DNA of 64,000 bases from Entonaema liquescens (taxonomy: Eukaryota; Ascomycota; Sordariomycetes; Xylariales; Xylariaceae), in the NCBI GenBank assembly GCA_902805475.1, contig CADCSX010000003.1, positions 1,798,001 through 1,862,000 of the forward strand, read 5' to 3'. Shown here piece by piece: positions 48,192 through 58,417 of the stretch. The notes beneath the pieces are model-generated. The model ran no database searches and had not been told where the DNA came from. It worked only from the letters and a program-made list of their open reading frames with translations. Position numbers and translations under genes: made by a program. Every line of letters begins with the position of its first letter. The first letter of the stretch is position 1.

Positions 48192-50564
48192 CTAGTTAGA
48201 GGGAAAGCCGTTGAAATCGGATGCTGCCCAATCCATAGATGAATACTCTATGTTAAAATCCTGAGAAGACGGCTGGCTGTAACCAGCAGCAAGACTGGGT
48301 GGAACAGCTCCAAAAAGAGTAAAATCGCTCGACTTATCCATTGTGCCGGGCGGGAATAGGGCAAAGTCCTGGTTGAACTGGTTTTGGCAAGCAGGCTGGA
48401 AGTCTTCAAAGCCCTCATCCACCATAGTTGGCGGTGTCAGCATAAGAGGGTTATTCTGGGCTACACCTGAAAGCTGTTGCATGGAGAACTGTTGTTGGCA
48501 CGCATCTGCTGTAAAGTTTGCAAATGCGCTCATGTCCTTGTTGTAAATTGAGTGTGTCGGCGTCGGTAATCTTACATGCGCACCGTAGATGTCTTCGAAT
48601 TGACCTGTGAACTCGGGGCTCAGGTCTTGGTAAGTGTTAAACTGGTCAGAGTCCGCACTCGCACTGGAAGGCGTATTGTTGTCAACTGGAGAAAACTCCA
48701 ATTGGATGTCACTGTCAAATGGCTGGTGTTCAAATAAACTAGCATTGAACTCCTGGTCTGATGGGTAGGTCGGAAACTCGTGGTCATTATTGTAGTGACC
48801 AAACAGAACATCCTCGGGTGGAGTCATTACAAGATCGGTCTGCTCACTGCTTGGGGTAGGCAAGCTCTTAATGAGAGGTGTAGGCTGAGCAGAGCTACCA
48901 GCTTTGCTTGACTTCTTCTGACCATTGGTCTTGGTCCTAACGTATGTCCAGCCGTGCGCTTTCTCCATATGCTGTTTGCAATTGGATTCACGCTTAGACT
49001 TGTATGGGCACGGCTTGAAGTGGCACTCGAACATGGGAGGAGCTGCCGAATGTTTATCATTGACATGTCGGTCCATCTCCTTCTCAGTAGGCCAACCATA
49101 ATCGTGGTATTTGCAGGTAGGAATAGGACACTTCCAGGGTCGAGAATGGGTCTTCTCATGCTTTGTCAGATCACAAGGTCGCTTGAACTCCTTATTGCAG
49201 CCCGGATGGGCACACTTTTTGGGAGCGAGTTCCTCAGGTGAGGCATTCTTCTTTCGGCGAGCCATCGATCGCATGATTTCTTCTTCGTCTTCGGCTTGCT
49301 CGCTCATTGAACGCTTAAATCGAATCGGACCTTTTGCTTCTTCTTCAAGGTCCTCAACAGGCTGTCCAGTAGCCATAGAGATCGCCTTGCCGTTCTTCTT
49401 TACACGAACTAACTCCGCGGGTCGACCATTCGTTGTAAGACCACCGACAAGTTTCACTTCGTCGGTCCTGGCTACGATGTTAGCAAATATGCAATTACCC
49501 AGGTAATAGGGGGCACCGTACGGGTCAACATCCATGTCGTCCAGCTCCTCTCCAGCGGCTTGCCTCTTGCGGGCCTCTTGCATCTGTTGCGCGTGTTGGC
49601 GGATCTGCTCTACGAGGTCAATGAAGTAGCCGCTGTTGTATGGTCGGTCGTGTGGTCGGGTTTGCTCTCGGTCACTGAGGTATTCGACAGTAGCTTGGAT
49701 GCATCGGATCGATGTGAGGCAGAAGTCACGATATAGTTCGACAGAGTTTGCCTTCTCCTTCAAGCACAACCCACGATAAGTAACTCCACATACGCCAGGG
49801 TCTTTCATTAGTTGACTCACCGGTGCCATAAAGATAAGTGTCTTCTCGAGGTCCCTAAGACAAACGATCTGGTCCTCCTGGATCCTTCTGGGACAGTCAT
49901 AGACAATGGAATGAAATTCCTTCAGAGATTGGTCACCCAACAGTGGTTTCAAGATATGCTCAGTGATGCGGTTCCTAGCACGCTGGCTGAGACGTTGAGT
50001 ATTCTGAGACTTAGAGGCCGTGGCCGACCTTGTGATAGTAGAAGCGCCGGTACCAGAAGACTTGGCTTCCTTCCGCTTCTGACTGGTGGACGCAATGGAT
50101 GTTCCCAACCCGCTATCAGACTCATGGTGATGGGAAGAGCGACGGCTACGAGGACGCAATGTCCTTCGCTCCGACTCAACAGCAGTCGGCTCTTTGGACA
50201 TTGTGTTTCCTACAACGGTATTGTCCAGGAAGCCTCTAGGAAGAGGAAGACAGTCGTCCGAGAAGGGGCTTATAGGAGATAACGGCTCGGTCTTAGTAGC
50301 TGATAGGGTCACCTCGAACTTGCCGATGTTCAGGGCAGCACGGCGCACATGGGCATCAACGACATCATCAAGACTGGTCTGAGAACGTCGAGGTAAAGAG
50401 GGGACTCTGAATGGGGTAGCAGTGGGTGGACTAGTCGGAGGGGTAACAGGAGAATGGAAGGTTGCTCCCTTCCGTAGGGTCAAGTTCGTCTTAACGGTTA
50501 GGCCATTGCCGGAACCAGAGTCCGGGCGAGTCACCGGGGTCCTTCGAGGGTTTGAGAAGGACAT
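48192..50564 (-). CDS. C2H2 zinc-finger transcription factor
   Basis: One exon of 790 aa. The first in-frame ATG is at 50564 (MSFSNPRRTPVTRP); codons upstream stay open but contain no ATG, so this start is preferred. The N-terminal 230 residues are Ser/Thr/Pro/Arg-rich. A conserved helical region follows (about 230-400; RITEHILKPLLGDQSLKEFHSIVYDCPRR). Three zinc fingers lie at about 449-537: CAHPGCNKEFKRPCDLTKHEKTH, a longer second finger with CPIPTCKYHDYGWPTEKEMDRH, and CHFKPCPYKSKRESNCKQHMEKAH. The C-terminal 250 residues are Gln/Asn/Phe/Asp-rich, like an activation domain. Orthologue-like proteins occur widely in Pezizomycotina; I cannot assign a target pathway. The long 5' spacer suggests a long leader. 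Confidence 0.9.
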   Translation of the reverse strand: MSFSNPRRTPVTRPDSGSGNGLTVKTNLTLRKGATFHSPVTPPTSPPTATPFRVPSLPRRSQTSLDDVVDAHVRRAALNIGKFEVTLSATKTEPLSPISPFSDDCLPLPRGFLDNTVVGNTMSKEPTAVESERRTLRPRSRRSSHHHESDSGLGTSIASTSQKRKEAKSSGTGASTITRSATASKSQNTQRLSQRARNRITEHILKPLLGDQSLKEFHSIVYDCPRRIQEDQIVCLRDLEKTLIFMAPVSQLMKDPGVCGVTYRGLCLKEKANSVELYRDFCLTSIRCIQATVEYLSDREQTRPHDRPYNSGYFIDLVEQIRQHAQQMQEARKRQAAGEELDDMDVDPYGAPYYLGNCIFANIVARTDEVKLVGGLTTNGRPAELVRVKKNGKAISMATGQPVEDLEEEAKGPIRFKRSMSEQAEDEEEIMRSMARRKKNASPEELAPKKCAHPGCNKEFKRPCDLTKHEKTHSRPWKCPIPTCKYHDYGWPTEKEMDRHVNDKHSAAPPMFECHFKPCPYKSKRESNCKQHMEKAHGWTYVRTKTNGQKKSSKAGSSAQPTPLIKSLPTPSSEQTDLVMTPPEDVLFGHYNNDHEFPTYPSDQEFNASLFEHQPFDSDIQLEFSPVDNNTPSSASADSDQFNTYQDLSPEFTGQFEDIYGAHVRLPTPTHSIYNKDMSAFANFTADACQQQFSMQQLSGVAQNNPLMLTPPTMVDEGFEDFQPACQNQFNQDFALFPPGTMDKSSDFTLFGAVPPSLAAGYSQPSSQDFNIEYSSMDWAASDFNGFPSN

Positions 50565-53500
50565 GATGACTCGGTATGGCGGGGTGTGGGGAACAGGTTT
50601 ATGATATGCGAGAATCGATCGATGATATCGTTGCTCTGGACTCTGTAAAGACACGGTACCGATTAGCACAGGTATGCACCAGAAGGCTGAGCGGTCATAT
50701 GAGTCACAAGAGACCTCCCACACCGAATCAATGATGGCCTGAGGAACAAAAAGATATCACAATTGCCAACTTGACATTGGTCAATCGATGGGGTCTCGGA
50801 CAATACGGGAAAAGTCGAATATATATGTAGTAAGGGTAGGCAGGGCTAAGAAGAACACCCCAGGGATAAGAAAAGGCACTTTCTTACATGAATAGCGTGT
50901 TCACGGATCGGATGAGCTCATGCGTAAAAAGATGTGAAAGGACTATTGTGCTGATGCGCGTTTCGCGAGAAAATGAGACAAAAGTGAATTCGAGGTATAG
51001 ACAGGGTTTTTGCTAACCCGAGTAGAGAGGAATGGCCCGTTGTTCGCAAGCTACCTACGTAGTCGGTGTAACAGAACAGATAGGACAATAAAAAAAAAAA
51101 GGTCACGATAGGACAAAAATTGTGGTAGCCTTAGAGAGAAACGACAGATAAAAGTGTTAATAATCCCGGCGATGTAAGAACGCTGGGTCGAGGAAAGGAG
51201 GCGCCGGGAAAAGACGAGGAATCGAGGATATGGAGCTCTTGGGGGTTTGTAATGAAATGGGAAGTCGTTGAAATGGATGGAGATTTAGGCAGCAGCCGTC
51301 TTCTATGGGGACTTGTCAAGGGCACCCCTGTCAAGTTTCTGATCCAAGTCCGAAGTCGAGACTGATGATTCTAAAAGTAGTGGCTAAGTACATCAGAGTA
51401 GTTAACTCGCTACCACTCGCCCCAACGCTAAACCTGCTCACTAACAGTTCCGTCACTTCCGCACTAACACATACTACTCGCTAAAAGTCCTAGGTATTGA
51501 GGTACTGTACTTTTTAGGGCAGATGTAACTCAACAGCTGCGCCTACCTACGCCTCACGCTAAACCGGTTATGCGGACGCGACCCGTTTTCTCAACTCATA
51601 GTCAATTTATAGTTTCCTTACATAGTGCTCTAACATTCAATGTTCCTGGTGTTCCTGGAAAAAGATACAAAATGTCTCTCATATATCATGCCACTTGCCA
51701 TATTTACATCCTACCCACATTTCGACCATAGGTAAGCATCAACTACATATACATGTGTAAATACTACAATAGAACCTAACCTTAGGACGGAAGGACACGT
51801 ATAAGAAATCTTATCTCACGGTTCATACCAAACAGATATTAACCTACTTATCTCCATTCGTGTTTGTGATGTTGTGGAACACGCCGACAAGTAAAGAAGG
51901 ACGGATCGAAGAGAGGTCCTAAACTATTAAGGTGACATGCATAACGATTAGCACTGCTGGCCCTGCAGGATCGACAAGCTGTGTTGGACTCACGCTAAGC
52001 CTTGGAATACTTTATTAATAATTCCTTTTTTGCACGCAACATGCATAAGAACCGAGTGGTTCCACGCTCTTCTCTGGCCACCATTCCTCCAGACGGAGGA
52101 GGATTCCCTATGCCGTGTGATGAATTCGGACCATAAAGCGAACAAATAAAACACCTGTACGGAGACATTTTGATCAATGGTTAATTGTATTGATATAATT
52201 GTCCGAGGTCCCCTTTTTCTCACTGAGGTCGTGAAGACCCGACATTAAGCTTTCGGTACCGGGCCTAAAAAGAATCCAGGCTATCCGGTTCGGTCAGGTT
52301 TCGTTTAATTGTCCCGACTGGCCACTTAATTCCTACCCTGTGACGTCAATTTATAGTACTATCTAGAGCGTTTCACCGGTAATTAGATCAATAGTGATAT
52401 CCCGTGAGCATTCTTTGGAGATCTTCTGTTTTGCGCAGATGCGAGATTCGAGACTTGCGCATTAGGCCAGTACCAACATTACCTAACCGAACGTATCCCG
52501 TAAATCGCACCGGCGAGATTGCTCATTATTTACAATGACAGCACTATGCATACTTTTTTTTTCTTATAGTGGATCACTCTCCAATCATCCATCTCCACAA
52601 TATTAAGGCTAGTACGATTATCTGTGCTACAAAGAAGCAAAGAAGCAAAGCATTGGAGTAGAAGTCGCAGCTTCTGCTGCAGCAAAGAAAAAGGGAAACA
52701 CTGCAGACAGCAAGGTTCCTAAGTGCTTACATAGTATGTACTTACAGGGTAATGTTTTACTATCGAGGGTCCGAAAGATTACGAGTGGTTGAATTGCCGA
52801 TTGTGTAATGCCCCTGAATGGAGGAAATCGCATCATTAAAATTAGCGGGATCGAATAGAGTGTTGACACCGCATCATCTTCCGTTGACTCATCCATATCG
52901 GAAGGTTACGGGGGATTGTTTTTGTTTTTGTTTTTAAATCTCATGCAACAAATCCCCAACAGCAGCTCAGTAGTCTGCACCTCCGCACCTCTGCATTTCT
53001 GCAGATTCCCCAGTCCTGCAGATGGCCAAGATTCAAAGGGTCCAAGATTGATCTGCTAAGAAAACATCCTCTTCCCTCTCTCCTTGGCGACGATTGGCTG
53101 ACACGTACCACCGTCGTACCCCATAACATTATGTCGTCAAAGTCGTCTAAGTCGTCTATCTATGGTCGTCAGCCCTATCAATTTGATCAATGCTGACGAC
53201 CCATAACGATGATACCATCAACCAATAAAATCGTCCGGAATTCGGATGCCTTTCACCACACCTGCGCGTCAATGTAGAATATCGGTGCCTGAGGTGGAAT
53301 TGTTATCTCGATCCAGATCTCTCGTCATGAAATACGTAACTCGAACGCGCACATATAATATCACGTTAACATGGGGTAAACACTAGGGGTAGGCAGATGC
53401 ATTATAGATCGGTACCGAATAAACTTACGAGTTGAATAAGATCAGAATTAACTATTTAACATATATCAAATGGAGACTAAGATATGGAACCCCTGAACAT

Positions 53501-53739
53501 CTCGTTCACCTGTCGCTCGTCTCCAAATCATTGCTGTTATTGGCTCACGGCAGCGAGAAGCCAAGCGGTATGCATCTAATCTAATCAAGAGAAGAGGACA
53601 AACCATCGTATCCATTATCTACTAACCTATGCTCACCAAAACAGTACCTACTATATTGATGCTGGTTCCTAGATACAGTAGTAGTGATAATGATATCTTC
53701 TCTATATAGCTAGGAGCTGGTGTGTGCCATCGGGAAAAC
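50565..53739. other. Long intergenic region upstream of the C2H2 gene
   Basis: About 3.2 kb. The first 600 bases are probably the leader and promoter of the zinc-finger gene. It contains an inverted repeat at 53164-53201, A12 near 51090 and T11 near 52553. Short frames at 52627, 52941 and 51990 (all minus) lack recognisable content. Confidence 0.5.
53164..53201. repeat. Inverted repeat with nested palindrome
   Basis: Arms GGTCGTCAGC (53164-53173) and GCTGACGACC (53192-53201) match perfectly over 10 bp around an 18-nt loop, which itself contains TTGATCAA. Flanking bases extend the match with one mismatch. Confidence 0.8.
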
Positions 53740-54469
53740 TCACAATGTTGAAGTGCTTGGCATTAACTTAGAACGCTCCCCGCGTCCATAACTATGTCCC
53801 GTGCGGGAATAGAGATTATACGTTCTCTGACCTAGCGGCGAGGGGTTGTGGACAAGCCTCTTCCTACTATTGTAGCTTCCATCGTCGTCCTCGTCGTCAC
53901 TAGAAAGCTCGCTTACCCCGTTGCTATCTAGAGAACGGGGGCGTTCTTTCTTACGAGGAGCCATGTTCATGGCCTCAGCTCTTCTGGGCTGCTCATGGAC
54001 TACTCCGTGTACACTCCCATGCATGCTACCAAACCGCTGGAGGTTCTCGTGATTCAGTTCCCCTTCCGCGCGGGACTGCTTTCAATTTGGAGTGTCCTGA
54101 AACAGCGGCGTGGCTAGGTTGGCTGGGATACTGATGCTGAGGCGGCTGGTTGTGATAATGGTACTGGTATTGGTCCTGGGCGGGCTGCCGGTGGCGTGCC
54201 GGGTCGTAAACACGACGGAAGTCGCTGCCCGGAAGATTAACGAGAGCTCCTACAAGCCCGGGCTCGACGAGCGAGTCCCTATTCGCCGCGACGGGCCCCC
54301 GTGGCCATCCGTAGTTCTGAGCTGCGCGAGTGGCTTCCAGGCGTTGAGCGCTTTCGGATTGTGGATAGCGCCGCCTGTCCCGTTGTTGTTGCTGTTGCCG
54401 TTGCTGTTGCTGCCGCTGTCGCCGGGCCTTCTGGTTAGGATCTTCACCGAGACAGTCTCCGAAACACAT
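53740..54469 (-). CDS. Hypothetical Gln-rich protein, apparently frameshifted
   Basis: ATG at 54469 opens a frame beginning MCFGDCLGEDPNQKARRQRQ with a poly-Gln stretch, then Tyr/His/Gln/Pro-rich sequence, ending at a stop at 54026-54028. A second frame overlaps it and runs to 53740 with a basic then acidic composition (MAPRKKERPRSLDSNG, SSDDEDDD) and a C-terminus ending PSTSTL. The downstream frame is open back to 54080 and reads naturally (ELNHENLQRFGSMHGS). Removing one base from the CCCC run at 54060-54063 joins the two into about 242 aa. I do not recognise the family; no membrane span or signal peptide. Alternatives are two overlapping genes, or an intron I cannot place. Confidence 0.55.
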
Positions 54470-55546
54470 TGTGAAGTTCCTGGTAATTAGACTGAAATAT
54501 TCTGTTCCTAAAGTGTCCTTATCAGAATAAATAGGGGGGGGTGGAAGAAAAATGCTATACCAGATAGCCCAAATAGTTAGATGATACCGGTTTCCTGCCG
54601 ATAAAACAATGTAAAACACTGCTTTGACAGTTTCCGTAAAGTAGAAATTAAATAGAATGGAAAAGTATTACCAGGCCCTTCTCACAGAACGAGTGTGCTT
54701 GTTGATGCGTTTATATGAGTCAACAAGAGTGATCTCTTCCTCTGCTGGATGCCATTTCTTTGTCCCCCCCTATTGTCGTGTCTTTGTAGCTGTAGTAGAA
54801 CCTAGTGACACTGAGACAAGCAGACTGATATCTCTGTAAAAGCTGTCTTTGTTGAATCATCTGCTTAGAGGTCGTCGACAATACCATTCTAGGGGGTGCA
54901 TAATTATACCTTACGAATTAACAAGCTATTTGTTATAGGGACAATGCCGTATATCAATTTGGGTTATAAATAGCAAGAATGTTACTAGATTGTTCTCGTA
55001 CAATATTCGGTCACAGTTGTCGCATTTGCACATACGTCTGACTACCTACCTAGGTACCTAGTTCAATTATTCTGTTTCGAAACAGTATCGATTCAGATAC
55101 TACGCCCCATAGCCTCCCATCATTCACTCCTCGTCTCCCATCCTTTTTAGAGTTAAATGAGCCGTTAAACTATCGACAGGATTTACGAATGAGTTCCTTA
55201 TTGAGCCTTGAGTCAGTATCGACTTGGCGGTTGGAATTCATATTTGTTCATAGTCATAGCACCTAATCAACGTATGTGTTCGATGACTATATCAATGCTG
55301 GAGTTTTGGAATTACCTATATACCTATATAGAGAGTGAATATATACCTTTGGTTAGTTTACCCCATTTTCCTACAATAATCCTCAAAAAAGACAATGACT
55401 AATATTAAGAACGACAATAGAACAGCGCTACGTGTTTGACTGTCGAGAATAGTAGTCAGCGTCTGTATATTTACTCGTCGTTCTCCAATAACCAGGAGCA
55501 AGTGATATATTTGGCCACGAACTCATCACCACTCTATAAGTTAAAA
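54470..55546. other. Divergent intergenic region
   Basis: About 1.1 kb, AT-rich, with a TACCTACCTAGGTACCTA block at 55043-55060. No gene recognised. Confidence 0.5.
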
Positions 55547-56335
55547 ATGGTATCTAGACCGCCGACTACAGAAACTCGGACATCGCGCAAGGGTAGCCGC
55601 CGGCCAATAATCAAGATGAAGTCCATAAAAAGAGTACTGGGCCGGAAGTGTTGCTGCAAGAGGAGATTCCAAGATGACGCATCCTCGTCAGGAAGAAAAA
55701 AACGGACATATGGCATCCAGAGTCACGGTACGGAAGAGACGCTCGCCTATATCTATTCCAAATCACAATATGACTTGGCGAAGTTGCTTGACGAACGTGA
55801 CCGCGTAGAGAAGCAAACACGCTGGTGCCCTATGACGAAATACAAGCAGGAAGTCAAGATCGTACTCCGCGAGCCGGCCCTTCGCTCAGTTGAGCAATTC
55901 TATCAAGCCTGCAACCAAGCCGACATCGTAGCAAGACACGGCCTTCTCGGCAAAATAGTTTACAATTTTAGTAGGACGACAGTCTGGAACAGAAAGAACT
56001 TTTCAAAATTGCCCTCGCTACGGCTCGGACTCCCCAGGAAGACGACGAGAGAGTCAAAGGGCCTCTACAGCAACCCGGAACTCGAGCCCGATTTCAACAC
56101 ATCCTGGTTCTCGTTCAATGTTGGTCGGCCACTATCGCCTGTTGGCGAAGCTGGAGACTGGTGGGATTCGCCGCATATATATGGAGACTTGAACATGACT
56201 CCTAATCCCCCGGTGACACTAGATCTCTATACGATTCCGGAGGAAGAATGTGATGTGATAGAAGCAAGACCCCTTAGGATGACGAAGATACCTTTTTGGC
56301 AGGTACGTACGATAGACACGCGTATCTCCGCCTAG
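55547..56335 (+). CDS. Hypothetical protein, orphan
   Basis: Open frame of 262 aa from the first ATG at 55547 (aaaATGgt); upstream codons are open but have no ATG. The N-terminus is strongly basic with a KCCCKRR patch near residue 28. The middle is well-ordered in appearance and has a conserved-looking LREPALRSVEQFYQACNQAD helix; the C-terminus is acidic and Pro-rich. No signal peptide or membrane span. I do not recognise it. Composition and length argue for a real gene, but the AT-rich surroundings and lack of introns leave room for doubt. Confidence 0.55.
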   Translation: MVSRPPTTETRTSRKGSRRPIIKMKSIKRVLGRKCCCKRRFQDDASSSGRKKRTYGIQSHGTEETLAYIYSKSQYDLAKLLDERDRVEKQTRWCPMTKYKQEVKIVLREPALRSVEQFYQACNQADIVARHGLLGKIVYNFSRTTVWNRKNFSKLPSLRLGLPRKTTRESKGLYSNPELEPDFNTSWFSFNVGRPLSPVGEAGDWWDSPHIYGDLNMTPNPPVTLDLYTIPEEECDVIEARPLRMTKIPFWQVRTIDTRISA

Positions 56336-56619
56336 AAACCAACAGATGGGGCGAATCTCGTGGGCGAGTCACTGACGAAAACGTGAAGTCCCATGTGGAT
56401 CAAAACGCCCTCGGTCTCTCTTATGTTTATATGTTTTATGTTTCTTAATGTGATAAGTCTGTCTAGATAGCTAGTACTATCACACGTTCGTTACCGAGTA
56501 GACCACCGCATGGCAGAGGGCTCCTGCCATGGGGATCATAATAACCCCTAGATTACCTATTTTGGGGAACGCAGCCAGTACATTCACATTCAACTTTTTT
56601 TCCTTTGCGCCCGGATTGC
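56336..56619. other. Convergent spacer
   Basis: 284 bp between the orphan gene (+) and RidA (-). It contains ATGTTTATATGTTTTATGTTTC-like AT-rich sequence, and no gene. Confidence 0.5.
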
Positions 56620-57255
56620 TTAAGGGAGAGCAATGCACTCAATCTCAACGTCAACGGCCTTAGGTAGCTGCTTTACAGCCACGCAGCTGCGGGCGGGCTT
56701 GTGAGTAAACCACTTCTCGTACTCCTTGTTCATGTCGCCGAACAGCGACATGTCAGCTAAGAAGATATTGACCTTGACGACCCTTTCGATGGAGGAGCCG
56801 GCGGCTGTGAGAACGGCCTTCAGGTTTGAGATGCAAACAGCTGTCTTCTCGCCAATGGTGCCTTCTACCAGGTTGCCATTGGCGTCACAGGGGATCTGGC
56901 CAGAGCAGTAGATGGCAGATGGTGTCTTAATGGCGTGAGACTATCATAGCTGGTCAGCTCTCTGATCAAACTGAATACTGGGGGCTTATCATGTTCATAC
57001 GTAAGGTCCAGCAGCTATATAGATAGTTAATTATTATTCATATTATCCTGAGATATTGTATCATATCATGATGTGTTTTAACTTACGAGGAGCTGCGTCC
57101 TTAGAGAAGACGGGAGTGATATCGGACATGGTGCGGATAGGGATAGGGGTTGAAGTTCGGAGGAGAAATGGCGTTCGTGAAATTGGGAACAAGCTGCGAC
57201 GTGTTGTAGATGAGAGAAGTACTCGAATTGGAGATGCTCGAAGAACAACGGGCAT
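56620..57255 (-). CDS. MMF1: RidA/YjgF family imine deaminase, Mmf1-like
   Basis: Three exons: 57255-57087, 57014-57001 (14 nt) and 56940-56620. From the first ATG the product is 167 aa with an Arg/Ser/Thr-rich, acid-free N-terminus (MPVVLRASPIRVLLSSTTRR) typical of mitochondrial import. A second ATG at 57129 gives the bare 125-aa domain (MSDITPVFSKDAAPPAGPY), as in cytosolic Hmf1-type proteins. Family residues: SHAIKTPSAIYCSGQIP, the substrate-binding Arg in KPARSCVAV and the C-terminal VDVEIECIAL. RidA hydrolyses reactive 2-aminoacrylate and related imines from PLP enzymes and protects isoleucine synthesis. It diverges from PMT4. Family assignment is firm; use of both starts is inference. 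Confidence 0.94.
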
Positions 57256-58417
57256 AGCTAGACCAGAATATATAATTAACCCGATCGTTGCTTTTGTAAT
57301 CACTTCTGATGACTTATTAGAAGAAGTGGAGATTTATAAGCTATAGTTGTTTTAGTTGCTTAGGGTTCATAGTCCTCTCCGCACTTCGGCGTCCCGGCTT
57401 CTTGATGGGGGGGAAGTTGTCGCCAAGCTCCGTACTACCTGAGCACGTTGTTAAGGTACCTACCTCATAATCATTGGGTGGTAATGGGATATTTCCTAGT
57501 ACCTAGGTACGTAACGTCTGATGAGGTCACAGTTTTACGTAGGTAGCAATAGCCTTATTACTTTATAAAATTCACTTAGGTATTGCATATAACAAGGTTT
57601 ACTGCATTAGTATAACCACTCCAGCTATTGGTGTATGTAGTATTAGGTACATGTACATAAAATCTAAGCCGTACGAAAGCTGCTGTTTGTAACTTTCGGT
57701 GTCGATGTTTGCAATGTTCCACGTAGAGCGGGTAATAGATGAGATCGGTTATCGGTTATCGATAAAATTTCCGTTAGAGATCGGTTTCGGAACAAGCATT
57801 GCTTTTTCACGTGGGTCGGTTCTGTGGTGGATTTACCACAGTAGGTTTTTTTTTTTTTTTTTTTTTTTATATAGAGGTTGCTTCCTCCAGCTCAGCCCAT
57901 TATAAAAAAGGGGTTATGAGGCTTAGGTGTTGCCAAGTGGCCAGAATTAAACTTGATAGCCCCTATCCAGCCCAGCTAGGCAAGGTACAATACCACTGTA
58001 CCCGTCGTATTAGGTACCGACATGGTAGTATAGAGTGGGAACACGTACGCTTGCGCGACTGAAGCTTCCCCTGCGTTAAGTAAGATTTTAATGAGGGTCG
58101 ACTTTTTAGAACACTTCTTTCTTAATCACCAACTTTTATTCTTCTCGACGACTTTGGCGTCAACAATCGCAGTCTTCGGCCCTTGAATTGGCCGTGCGGT
58201 TGGTTAGGTATTCTTTTTTACCTTACCTTTTTCTTTGTTTCTGTAGGTACATTTACATCCAGCTGCGTCCACTACAATTCTCCCATCTTAATCATCTTAA
58301 TGTGGCGGTAACACGTCAACTGCGACGTGTCCATCCGCATTGAAATATCCCCAACTAACAATCGGGTCTGAACAGTTTCTAAACATCAATTTCTTCTAAA
58401 CTGCGCTCGTTTATACC
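57256..58417. promoter_or_regulatory. Divergent promoter region RidA/PMT4
   Basis: About 1.16 kb with a T23 tract (57846-57868), TACCTA/TAGGTAC motifs at 57457 and 57498, and AT-rich DNA. No gene recognised. Confidence 0.5.
57846..57868. repeat. Poly-T tract (T23)
   Basis: Twenty-three consecutive T, about 550 bp upstream of PMT4. Confidence 0.95.

Noticed and set aside
50565..50723. N-terminal extension of the C2H2 factor by 53 residues
   Set aside because: The extension has no ATG; its first codon is GTG. The ATG at 50564 is preferred.
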